Shown here: piece after piece, positions 1 to 5,607 of the stretch | Layout of the letters: every line of letters starts with the position of its first letter | Numbering within the stretch: position 1 is the stretch's first letter | Assembly: GCA_022837185.1 (NCBI GenBank) | Contig: JALHJD010000111.1 | Location: 1-9,041, forward strand | DNA: 9,041 nt | Direction: 5' to 3' | From: Desulfobacteraceae bacterium | Lineage (GTDB): Bacteria > Desulfobacterota > Desulfobulbia > Desulfobulbales > Desulfobulbaceae | Notes under the pieces: generated by a model | Database searches by the model: none | What the model saw: the letters and a program-made list of their open reading frames with translations, nothing else | What the model was told of the DNA's origin: nothing | Position numbers and translations under genes: made by a program

Positions 1-217
1 AGCGGATGAAAGTGCTGGCAACGGTCCCCACCTGCCAGCCTATCCAGGGCATCAGGCCCTGGAAGAATCCGAAAAACAGGGCAATACGCATTGCGTGGCG
101 GAGCCGCAGTTTTTCGATGATGGCGCCGCTGCTGACGGAAACCGCGAAGGAGTCGGCGGCGAGACCGACGGCTATGAGGAAGATCTGAAAAATCTGCAGG
201 GTGTGCTGATCGAACAC
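1..217 (-). CDS. mntP: MntP-type manganese efflux pump, N-terminal part (cut by window edge)
   Basis: The first 72 residues of an inner-membrane Mn(II) exporter of the MntP/YebN family run off the left edge. The translated segment has the family's first half: a hydrophobic helix with AVGLAADSFAVSVSSG (residues 17-31), whose Asp is typical of helix 1, and then ALFFGFFQGLMPWIGWQVG (46-64), matching the FGxFQxxMPxxGW signature. The start is GTG at 217, preceded by AGGA with a 7-base spacer. The only upstream in-frame codon of note is a TGA at 235-233, which is also the stop codon of cheR, so no longer start is possible. The 15-base gap after cheR implies co-transcription. I see no manganese (yybP-ykoY) riboswitch immediately ahead, as expected for a gene inside an operon. 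Family identity is firm; substrate is inferred from the family. Confidence 0.9.
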   Translation of the reverse strand, partial: MFDQHTLQIFQIFLIAVGLAADSFAVSVSSGAIIEKLRLRHAMRIALFFGFFQGLMPWIGWQVGTVASTFIR

Positions 218-232
218 GGGGGCATCCTGTGG

Positions 233-1105
233 TCAGATTTTTCGGTAGATGGGCAGCCGGCCTTCCCAGGGGGCAAAGCCCGTTATCTCCGGCGGGATTG
301 TTTCGTGCTTGCCGATGATCAGCGCCCCGCCCAAGGCAATTTTGTCGCGGAAGGTGCGGCAGATATGCTGCCGCAGGGGCGCATCGAAATAGGTGAAGGC
401 CAGGTTGCGGCAGAAGAGCAGGTGCACCGCTTCTTCCGGCACCTGTTCCCGGATGTCCATCAGCGCAAACCGGACATAATTCCGGACAGTTGCCCGCAGG
501 CAATGGAGGCCGTTTTTCCGCTCAAAGGCCTGGACGGTCAACGGAGGGGGCAGATCGCGCAGGCTGCTTGCCGGATAGCATGCCTCCCGGGCCCTGTCGA
601 TCAAGACCGGGTCGATATCGGTGGCCGTAATTTCCAGCCGGGGGCAGGGCAAGCTGGGCCGCAGGCTGTAATGCCAGAGAATGGCCACGGTATACGGTTC
701 TTCGCCGGAGGCGCAGCCGGCGCTCCACACCCTGATGATTTTTTCGCCGACAAGGGAAGAGTGGACCAGGGCGGGCAGAACTACCTTGCCCAAATAGTCG
801 AAAACATCCCGGTCCCGGTAGAAGCGGGAGATGGTGATCCTGCACAACCGGTCAAGGACGGCCCATTCCTCCTGCTTCTGCTCCAGGTACGCGGCATAGG
901 ATGCGAGGGAGTGGAGCTGCAGGGCGGCGATCCGCCGGTCAATGCGCCTGCATACCTGGCGGCGGACCCTGCGGAAGCCCCGCCAGCTGAGATGAAGGCG
1001 GGGAAGAGCCCATTGGAGGAAAGCGACGCAACTGGTGTCATCCATTTGTCCGGACCGTTCGCCGAGGCATATCGCGGTCTCGGCCGGGAAAATTTCCGGC
1101 TCCAC
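233..1105 (-). CDS. CheR-type SAM-dependent protein glutamate methyltransferase, stand-alone
   Basis: Cytoplasmic methyltransferase of the CheR family, which transfers methyl groups from S-adenosylmethionine to glutamates of chemoreceptors. In the 290-residue reading an Arg-rich helical N-terminal domain (about 25-85) is followed by ITISRFYRD (90-98). Next come SAM motif I VWSAGCASGEEPYT (126-139), the acidic ribose-binding stretch ATDIDP (161-166), and FCRNLAFTYFD (231-241), which matches the family's FCRNVxIYFD. The length is normal for a CheR without TPR or PAS extensions. The GTG at 1105 is the longest start and lacks a clear ribosome site. The ATG at 1045 (residue 21) begins almost exactly at the domain and may be the true start. 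No other che genes are visible nearby. It is followed 15 bases later by mntP, so the two are probably co-transcribed. Its receptor partner cannot be told from here. Confidence 0.88.
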   Translation of the reverse strand: MEPEIFPAETAICLGERSGQMDDTSCVAFLQWALPRLHLSWRGFRRVRRQVCRRIDRRIAALQLHSLASYAAYLEQKQEEWAVLDRLCRITISRFYRDRDVFDYLGKVVLPALVHSSLVGEKIIRVWSAGCASGEEPYTVAILWHYSLRPSLPCPRLEITATDIDPVLIDRAREACYPASSLRDLPPPLTVQAFERKNGLHCLRATVRNYVRFALMDIREQVPEEAVHLLFCRNLAFTYFDAPLRQHICRTFRDKIALGGALIIGKHETIPPEITGFAPWEGRLPIYRKI

Positions 1106-1287
1106 CCCGGACAGCGCGGCAAAGGCCGGGAGCGCTCCGGGGTGGATTCCGCTTGACTGTTTCCCCAGGCAGGCGGCAGCACTTCATACGCCCCGCGGGG
1201 AGGGTCGTGAAGGAGGCGCCTGGAGGTAATCGAATGGTTCAGTGAAGAAACAGTGTACCCAGCCGGCCCGGCAATGAACAGGGAATT
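1106..1287. other. Intergenic gap upstream of cheR
   Basis: These 182 bases separate the membrane-protein stop from cheR on the minus strand. They hold a perfect 10-bp palindrome CCCCGCGGGG (1191-1200) and a GCCGGgCCGGC-like dyad near 1262-1272, just after the membrane-protein gene, which could weakly act as a terminator but has no T-run. The cheR frame stays open upstream of its GTG to a TGA near 1180, with GC-rich third positions but no usable start codon. I could not find a convincing sigma70 or sigma54 promoter for cheR here. Confidence 0.4.
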
Positions 1288-1758
1288 TTATCCGTCGTTG
1301 GTTTTTCTCAAGGGCCGGCGGGCCCGGAAGTGGGTGTTCCAGATGGGAAAGCACAGCAAGGCGCAGAAGGTTCCGGCGGCCATTCCCGTCGCCAACCAGA
1401 GCAGCAGATCAGGGAGTTTGCCCAGAAACAGGGCGGACACCCCCGGGAGAATCGCGCAGAGCAGGCCGACAAATGCTCCGGAACGGAGCAGAAAAAGGAA
1501 AAAGGAGGTGCGGTTTTTTGTACCGGATTTCCCGTTCAGATAGCGGTGGATAAGAAAACACCACAACAGGGAGGCGGGAATGAGAACGGGCGAAACGGTG
1601 ATATACGAATAGAGAAGGATGGGGATGCCGATGAGTTCGTTGGCCATAATCAGCTCAGGACGGTCCCAGATTGAGGTGACCAGTACAGTGCCGATCATCG
1701 GGCCCGCGGCCCACATTATAGCCAGGGAAGGTATGCAGGGGGAGGGAAAGCCGTACAT
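1288..1758 (-). CDS. Unrecognised four-helix integral membrane protein
   Basis: A 156-residue hydrophobic protein I cannot assign to a family. Predicted membrane segments lie at about residues 10-30, 41-70 (long, ending at a Trp-Cys-Phe stretch before HRYL), 84-112 and 114-138. The tail RARRPLRKTNDG is basic and probably cytoplasmic by the positive-inside rule. There are no obvious charged or metal-binding residues inside the helices that would suggest a transporter or enzyme. The start at ATG 1758 is supported by a strong AAGGCGGTGA ribosome site six bases or so upstream, which directly overlaps the stop of a small Cys-rich ORF (1771-1902). The two are probably translated from one message. 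A role linked to that small protein is only an inference from position. Confidence 0.72.
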   Translation of the reverse strand: MYGFPSPCIPSLAIMWAAGPMIGTVLVTSIWDRPELIMANELIGIPILLYSYITVSPVLIPASLLWCFLIHRYLNGKSGTKNRTSFFLFLLRSGAFVGLLCAILPGVSALFLGKLPDLLLWLATGMAAGTFCALLCFPIWNTHFRARRPLRKTNDG

Positions 1759-1770
1759 ATGTCACCGCCT

Positions 1771-1902
1771 TTATCCACAGGTCTGTTTTTCTTCTGCGAA
1801 AATATGCTCCCCATACGGGCAGATGCTCTTTTCGCAGACCAAGCCGGCTTCAAGGGGCAATCCGCATTCCGGGCGGATGTCCCCTGTTTTGTTTTCAAGC
1901 AA
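1771..1902 (-). CDS. Putative 43-residue Cys-rich (zinc-finger-like) small protein
   Basis: A short minus-strand ORF, too small for routine callers, reads TTG at 1902 to TAA at 1771-1773. It contains RPECGLPLEAGLVCEKSICP followed by YGEHIFAEEKQTCG, giving four cysteines arranged C-x10-C-x4-C and one near the C-terminus. The CGxPLxxGxxC wording is like small treble-clef or zinc-ribbon proteins. Its stop codon runs into the ribosome site of the downstream membrane-protein gene, which is typical of an operon, and about half or more of its third positions are G or C. Against it, the TTG start has no clear Shine-Dalgarno and an in-frame TGA (1906-1908) lies just upstream, so the true start is uncertain. 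Zinc binding is inferred from the cysteines only. Confidence 0.45.
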   Translation of the reverse strand: MLENKTGDIRPECGLPLEAGLVCEKSICPYGEHIFAEEKQTCG

Positions 1903-2003
1903 AAATCAGGCCCAAGTTGCAGTAAGGAAAGATGTCAAATGAATACTTATGGTTAGTCTTGTTATCCCTTGGACGGGCCGAGTGGCGGGGGAACAATTCG
2001 GTG

Positions 2004-2031
2004 AAATTCCCAACCGATGATCCGGGAATTT
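2004..2031. promoter_or_regulatory. 8-bp inverted repeat, possible operator
   Basis: AAATTCCC (2004-2011) and GGGAATTT (2024-2031) form a perfect inverted repeat with a 12-base spacer. It lies just upstream of the plus-strand TTGACA at 2040 and just inside the predicted minus-strand leader. The arms are consistent with a dimeric regulator that could affect both directions. The spacing could also form a weak hairpin in the minus-strand transcript. No known regulator is recognised from this sequence. Confidence 0.4.
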
Positions 2032-2039
2032 GCCCACCT

Positions 2040-2066
2040 TTGACAATTGGCACTGATAATTATATT
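2040..2066 (+). promoter_or_regulatory. Possible sigma70 promoter (TTGACA / TATATT)
   Basis: A perfect -35 hexamer TTGACA (2040-2045) is followed by TATATT (2061-2066) with a 15-base spacer, shorter than optimal. It would yield a long leader of about 170 bases ahead of the gene at 2245. The better-spaced promoter at 2126-2154 may be the main one. Confidence 0.4.
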
Positions 2067-2088
2067 GAAAAGGGAAAGGCGCAAGCAA
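2059..2088 (-). promoter_or_regulatory. Possible sigma70 promoter for the Cys-peptide/membrane-protein pair
   Basis: On the minus strand a perfect -10 hexamer TATAAT (2064-2059) is preceded at 18 bases by TTGCTT (2088-2083), a weak -35. The -10 overlaps the plus-strand TATATT on the opposite strand, so the two promoters would compete for polymerase. The transcript would start near 2052 and include the inverted repeat at 2004-2031 in its leader. Confidence 0.4.
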
Positions 2089-2125
2089 GGGTCGTCAATC
2101 CCGCGGGGTGTTGCTGCAGTTGCAT

Positions 2126-2154
2126 TTGATTTACGGGCAGGCGGCTGATATTAT
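2126..2154 (+). promoter_or_regulatory. Likely sigma70 promoter for the PQQ-dehydrogenase-like gene
   Basis: TTGATT (2126-2131) and TATTAT (2149-2154) are separated by exactly 17 bases, which places a start of transcription near 2161, about 84 bases before the ATG at 2245. The -10 matches the consensus at five of six positions and the -35 at four of six. Confidence 0.5.
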
Positions 2155-2244
2155 AAAGATTAGGCACAATGATGGCGGCCGGGGAAGCGTATCCGCACTC
2201 CGGGCTGCGGATGCGGAGAACGGAGTCAACCGGAGGGTGGAGAT

Positions 2245-3498
2245 ATGGGGAGGATTCTGAGTCGCTTTTTGTTGCTGGTTCCGCTGCTCCTGATAACCCC
2301 GCCGACAGGCTGTCCCGCCCTGACCCTGCAGCCTCAGATCCTGACCGTCGACGGCTTCACTGTCCGGCTCATGGTGCCGGAAGGGATGCGGGTTGAATTT
2401 CTGGCTCCCATGGAGAGGCCGCGATTCCTCGTCGTCGGGCCCCATTTCGAACTGCTTGCCGGTTCGGCGGGCAGCGCCGTTTACCGTCTGGAATGGCCGT
2501 ATACGACGGCGGTGGTCCTGGTCTCCCTGCCCGGAAGAAACCATAGCGTGGCCTTTCGGGAGGGCATGCTCTATGTCGCCGAAACCGCAGGCCTGCATGG
2601 TGCGCCGTACACGGGCCTGCCGACATCTCTCCGGCCGGGGGATTTCTCCCTGATCACCCCGCTGCCCTCGCAGACCGGCGGGCACTGGAGCCGCACCGTG
2701 GTGACCGGGCCGGACGGGCGCTTATACATCGGCATCGGCATCAGCGGCAATTGCTCGGATGAATACCTGGACGACAGCTACGATTTTGAACGGAGGCGGG
2801 GCGGGGTGTACGTCCTTGATGAGAGCGGCGCCGCCCCGGTACTGCGGCCGTACTCATCCGGCCTGCGCAATCCCATCGGCCTGGCCTTTTATCCGTCAAC
2901 AACCATTCTGTACGCGACAAACGCCGGTCCGGACAACCTGGGTTTTGACCTTCCACCGGAAATTTTTGTCCCGCTCCATCAGGGCTCCTATCACGGCATG
3001 CCCTGGTTTCAGTATTACGACGGCGCCTTTCACGACGGCGAATGCGCCCCCACCCCGCCGCCCCGGCCTGCCTCGGACGCGGTGGCGCCCCCGGTTACCT
3101 TTGACGCCCGCAGCACACCCCAGGGAGTCGAGTTTTTCACCGATGCGCGCCTGAGTCCGGAATTCAAGGGCAACGGCCTGGTGGCCATCCACGGTTCATG
3201 GGCGGTTGCTCCGGGAGGAGGCGACGATTCGCGAAGACCGCCGAAAATCGTCATGGTCCGTTTTGCCGGCAACCAGCCCGTCGGCGTCGAAAATGTTGTC
3301 ACCGGATTCCAGCGGCCGGACGGCAGCCGGTTCGCCCGCCCTTCCGGGGTCATCCAGGGACCGGACGGCAACCTCTATTTCACCAGCGACGGCGGGGAGG
3401 TGACCGGTCTGTTCAAGCTCTCCCGGACTACCGGACCCAATGGATCCAACCCGCCGGTAAGCCCGGCAAACTCACTGCTGCTTAAGGAAGAACGATAA
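2245..3498 (+). CDS. Exported PQQ-dependent sugar/sorbosone dehydrogenase-like beta-propeller protein
   Basis: A 417-residue exported protein of the PQQ-type soluble aldose/sorbosone dehydrogenase family (GSDH fold, six-bladed propeller), which oxidises sugar-like alcohols or aldoses with PQQ in the periplasm. The N-terminus is a signal peptide (RILSRFLLLVPLLLITPP). Cys23 follows PTG, so a lipoprotein is possible but the -3 Pro is atypical for a lipobox. Family landmarks are GGHWSRTVVTGPDGRLYIGI (145-164), with His147 at the place of the catalytic His, and SSGLRNPIGLAFYP (204-217), with Arg208. Further ones are PDNLGFDLPPEIF (229-241), IHGSWAV (315-321) and RPSGVIQGPDGNLYFTSDGG (365-384). The start ATG 2245 has GGAGGGTGGAG just ahead. 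The gene stands alone with its own promoter, and no PQQ-synthesis genes are in view. The substrate cannot be read from sequence, and some relatives do not need PQQ. Confidence 0.82.
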   Translation: MGRILSRFLLLVPLLLITPPTGCPALTLQPQILTVDGFTVRLMVPEGMRVEFLAPMERPRFLVVGPHFELLAGSAGSAVYRLEWPYTTAVVLVSLPGRNHSVAFREGMLYVAETAGLHGAPYTGLPTSLRPGDFSLITPLPSQTGGHWSRTVVTGPDGRLYIGIGISGNCSDEYLDDSYDFERRRGGVYVLDESGAAPVLRPYSSGLRNPIGLAFYPSTTILYATNAGPDNLGFDLPPEIFVPLHQGSYHGMPWFQYYDGAFHDGECAPTPPPRPASDAVAPPVTFDARSTPQGVEFFTDARLSPEFKGNGLVAIHGSWAVAPGGGDDSRRPPKIVMVRFAGNQPVGVENVVTGFQRPDGSRFARPSGVIQGPDGNLYFTSDGGEVTGLFKLSRTTGPNGSNPPVSPANSLLLKEER

Positions 3499-3503
3499 AT
3501 GAA

Positions 3504-3536
3504 GGACATCCGGGATGCGGGCAATGCCGGATGTCC
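3504..3536 (+). terminator. Strong hairpin after the dehydrogenase gene
   Basis: GGACATCCGG (3504-3513) and CCGGATGTCC (3527-3536) are perfect 10-bp complements around a 13-base loop, five bases after the TAA stop. There is no following T-run, so it is either a factor-assisted or bidirectional terminator between converging genes or an mRNA-stabilising stem. A second, smaller dyad GCAGGA/TCCTGC (3544-3549 and 3560-3565) follows and faces the mscS end. Confidence 0.55.
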
Positions 3537-3607
3537 GTCAGCAGCAGGATCGTGAGTCGTCCTGCCGTACCATGCCGGGCTTATGTCGGGTTAAGGGGAT
3601 TCGGCCG

Positions 3608-4534
3608 TCATGCCCCGGCGTCCGGCAATTTTTGGCCGTATTTTTCCCTGATCCGAAGGTCGAAGGGCTTGCTTTTCTCGCCGAAGTACACGGTGCGATG
3701 GGGAAATGGAATTTCGATGTCATGGGCGTCGAAGGCCTGTTTGACCCGCCGCAGAAACTCTCGGCCCACGGTCCATTGACGGATCGGCTTTGTCTTTATC
3801 CTTCCCTTGATAATGACCGCCGAGTCGTCGAATTTGTCGACCCCGAATATTTCGGGGGGCTCAAGCATGAAGTTGCCGAATTCTTTATCTTCGAGCATTG
3901 AGCGGCCGACCTCCGCCATGACTTCGATAACCTTGTCGGTATTCTCCTTATAGGCAACCCTTATGTCAAAAATATAGGCGGACCATTCGTTGGTGAGGTT
4001 GCTCAGGGTGTTGATCGTGCCGTTGGGGAAGATGTGCACCGTCCCCCCCAGGTCACGGAGCACAATGGTGCGGAAATTTATTTTCTCCACCAGCCCCCCC
4101 GTGCCGTTGACAACGGCGACGTCCCCGACCCGCAGCTGATTTTCCAGGATGATGAAAAAGCCGGAGATGAAATCACGGACCAGGTTCTGAGCCCCGAAAC
4201 CGACCGCCAGGCCGACAATTCCGGCGCTGGCTATGATGGGGCCTATTTCAATGCCGAATTCCCGTAAGATAATCAGGACGATCGTCAACCACAGGGCGAG
4301 CAGGGCGGCCTGTTTCACCAGCCGGACAATGGTTTCGATCCGTTTTTGGGATTCGGAGGGGGGCTCGCCTTCTTCCACGCTTTTTTTCAGCAGATGACGC
4401 TCGAGCCTGCCGGTGAGCTTGTGCAGAATTTTTACCGCGACCCAGGCGATAATGAGAACCAGGGTCACCCGGAGACCCGTTTTGATGATCACCTCCCAGC
4501 TTATGCTGTTTAATGCTTCCCGTAAAATATCCAT
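3608..4534 (-). CDS. MscS-family mechanosensitive ion channel
   Basis: Inner-membrane small-conductance channel that opens under membrane tension to release solutes on osmotic downshock. With the ATG at 4534 it has 308 residues: helices at about 14-38, 72-92 and 97-130, then the cytoplasmic beta and alpha/beta domains. The pore-lining third helix reads IIASAGIVGLAVGFGAQNLV (100-119) followed by RDFISGFFIILENQLRVGD, the most conserved MscS block. DLGGTVHIFPNGTINTLSN (161-179) and the C-terminal EIPFPHRTVYF (274-284) confirm the family. An in-frame TTG at 4618 would add 28 hydrophilic residues, but the predicted promoter puts transcription start only about three bases ahead of it. The ATG is therefore preferred even though its ribosome site is weak. 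It is a minimal three-helix MscS, without the large N-terminal extension of MscK or MscM. The gene is monocistronic and converges on the dehydrogenase gene. Confidence 0.92.
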   Translation of the reverse strand: MDILREALNSISWEVIIKTGLRVTLVLIIAWVAVKILHKLTGRLERHLLKKSVEEGEPPSESQKRIETIVRLVKQAALLALWLTIVLIILREFGIEIGPIIASAGIVGLAVGFGAQNLVRDFISGFFIILENQLRVGDVAVVNGTGGLVEKINFRTIVLRDLGGTVHIFPNGTINTLSNLTNEWSAYIFDIRVAYKENTDKVIEVMAEVGRSMLEDKEFGNFMLEPPEIFGVDKFDDSAVIIKGRIKTKPIRQWTVGREFLRRVKQAFDAHDIEIPFPHRTVYFGEKSKPFDLRIREKYGQKLPDAGA

Positions 4535-4627
4535 GCTCGTTTCGTCCGGTTTGAATGGCGCGCATTGCTGCGCAGTCTGGTTGTCCGTATTCTCTCCCCG
4601 TTCCGGTCGTTCATTCAATAAATGGAA

Positions 4628-4655
4628 AGTATAAAAAGCATGGACGGAAAGTCAA
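4628..4655 (-). promoter_or_regulatory. Strong sigma70-like promoter for mscS
   Basis: On the minus strand TTGACT (4655-4650) and TATACT (4633-4628) are separated by 16 bases, each matching the consensus at five of six positions. Transcription would begin near 4621, about 87 bases ahead of the ATG at 4534. This is the best promoter in the window and argues against a TTG start at 4618. Confidence 0.65.
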
Positions 4656-4728
4656 CCCGGTTCGGCCGGACCGATGCCGGATGCAGCGGGAACAGAGGTG
4701 CGAAGCGCCGCCGAGGGAATGGTTGACA

Positions 4729-4756
4729 TTGAGGCCCCATCCTGGTTGTATATATT
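4729..4756 (+). promoter_or_regulatory. Possible sigma70 promoter for the DUF1992/Cys4/SDR cluster
   Basis: TTGAGG (4729-4734) lies 16 bases before TATATT (4751-4756). A perfect TTGACA (4723-4728) just upstream is 20 to 22 bases from the TATATA/TATATT, too far for ideal use, so which -35 works is unclear. Transcription would start near 4763, about 40 bases before the ATG at 4804. It is back to back with the mscS promoter. Confidence 0.45.
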
Positions 4757-4803
4757 CTCCAACCGTTCTTGACGATTCGGCCCGGAGAAAAGTACAGTTA
4801 CCC

Positions 4804-5193
4804 ATGCTGACCGCGTTGCAGATCATTGCCGAAAGAAAGATAGAAGAATTTTTCCAGTCCGACAGGGTCCCCGACCTCAGTCACTGGAAGAACAGGCCGC
4901 TGCCCGTTGAAGACCTGTCGAACGTGCCGGCTGACTTGCGGCTGGCGTACAAGATCCTGAAGAACGCGGGATATGTTCCGGAGGAGGTGGCCCTGCGCAA
5001 GGAAATTGCCCGCACCGAAGACCTGCTGACCCACTGCCGTGACGAGAAAGTGAAGTTCAAGCAGTTGAAAAAACTGGGTTATCTTCAATTCAAGCTGGAA
5101 TGCCGCATGGGGCGCAGCCTCATCCTCGACAGTGATTCACCCTATTACCCCAGGGTGGTGGAAAAAATTCCCGTCCGCGACAAAGAGGGATAA
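4804..5193 (+). CDS. DUF1992 protein (DnaJ homologue subfamily C member 28-like domain)
   Basis: A 129-residue cytoplasmic protein of the DUF1992 family, the same domain as in E. coli YhdN and eukaryotic DNAJC28. Its role is not established; the family has no J domain of its own here. The diagnostic block runs from IIAERKIEEFFQSDRVPDL (7-25) through NVPADLRLAYKILKNAGYVP (40-59) to EEVALRKEIARTEDLL (60-75). A charged helical C-terminal part follows (76-110, Lys/Glu/Leu rich, coiled-coil-like). Family members usually have GAGKPL where this protein has HWKNRPLPVEDL (27-38), so the loop is divergent. The ATG at 4804 fits the domain boundary. The nearest GGAG (4784) is 16 bases upstream, so translation may be weak or the ribosome site non-standard. 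It is first in a plus-strand cluster with a Cys4 protein and an SDR. Confidence 0.85.
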   Translation: MLTALQIIAERKIEEFFQSDRVPDLSHWKNRPLPVEDLSNVPADLRLAYKILKNAGYVPEEVALRKEIARTEDLLTHCRDEKVKFKQLKKLGYLQFKLECRMGRSLILDSDSPYYPRVVEKIPVRDKEG

Positions 5194-5288
5194 ACGGATT
5201 CCGCCCGGCAGGGTCGGGTTCCATGGAAAGACCGGTCCCGCTCCTCGGTGATCTGTCCTTCCGCCGGACGGTGCACCAGGGATTGTTC

Positions 5289-5573
5289 ATGAAAAAAGCA
5301 GCAACTCCGCCGGATGATGTTTTTCAGATCAGATGCCCGAAGCTGGGCCATCAGATCCATTTTTCCTACTGCCGCACGGAAAACGCAGGCCTGCCCTGTT
5401 CACGGACCCTGCAATGCTGGTATGGTTATTTTCACGTGGAGGAATACCTCCGCCGGGAACTTACCCCGGAACAATGGAGCGAAGCCTTTGAGAAACCGGT
5501 CAAGCCGAAAATCCTCTCCCTGGTCGAACTGATCGAGCAGGCGCAAAAAAGGGGCGGGACCGGAGAAGGTTGA
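5289..5573 (+). CDS. Small conserved Cys4 protein of unknown function
   Basis: A 94-residue soluble protein with four cysteines, Cys16, Cys28, Cys37 and Cys43, arranged C-x11-C-x8-C-x5-C. The core reads RCPKLGHQIHFSYCR followed by ENAGLPCSRTLQCW, a pattern that could hold one zinc ion or an iron-sulfur cluster. I recall similar short hypothetical proteins in Geobacter relatives, without a function. After the Cys core comes a helical tail (VEEYLRRELTPEQW and ILSLVELIEQAQKR). The start at ATG 5289 has AGGGA six bases upstream. An upstream in-frame ATG at 5223 would add 22 residues unrelated in style to the core and has a poorer ribosome site. It lies 95 bases after the DUF1992 gene and 34 bases before the SDR gene, so it is probably in their operon. 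Confidence 0.72.
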   Translation: MKKAATPPDDVFQIRCPKLGHQIHFSYCRTENAGLPCSRTLQCWYGYFHVEEYLRRELTPEQWSEAFEKPVKPKILSLVELIEQAQKRGGTGEG

Positions 5574-5607
5574 TAACGGATTGACGGAAGCGGGAGGAGG
5601 AGAACGC

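Larger units (their letters stand above)
1903..2244. other. Intergenic regulatory region between divergent genes
   Basis: These 342 bases separate the minus-strand Cys-peptide/membrane-protein pair from the plus-strand PQQ-dehydrogenase-like gene. The stretch from about 1985 to 2070 is noticeably AT-rich compared with its neighbours. It holds an 8-bp inverted repeat and overlapping promoter-like sequences on both strands; a further plus-strand promoter lies at 2126-2154. A 65-codon plus-strand frame (1932-2129) is open but looks non-coding. I see no RNA gene or recognised riboswitch. Confidence 0.55.

Noticed and set aside
95..1156. Long plus-strand ORF of 353 codons opposite cheR and mntP
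   Set aside because: It is the antisense shadow of two genes with clear family motifs, and its product is low-complexity Gly/Ala/Pro/Gln-rich without a domain.
1906..2088. A 60-codon minus-strand frame continuous with the Cys-rich micro-ORF across an in-frame TGA (possible selenoprotein)
   Set aside because: The upstream part has no coding character, lacks a ribosome site, and contains the predicted minus-strand transcription start and the inverted repeat. No SECIS-like stem was evident after the TGA.
1932..2129. A 65-codon plus-strand ORF with a fair ribosome site and a C-terminal CCCSC run
   Set aside because: It overlaps the AT-rich promoter island and inverted repeat and shows no recognisable domain; the Cys run is encoded by a GC-rich stretch and is likely chance.
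4723..4754. Perfect TTGACA paired with TATATA upstream of the DUF1992 gene
   Set aside because: The spacing of 20 bases is too long for an efficient sigma70 promoter; the TTGAGG/TATATT pair with a 16-base spacer was preferred.
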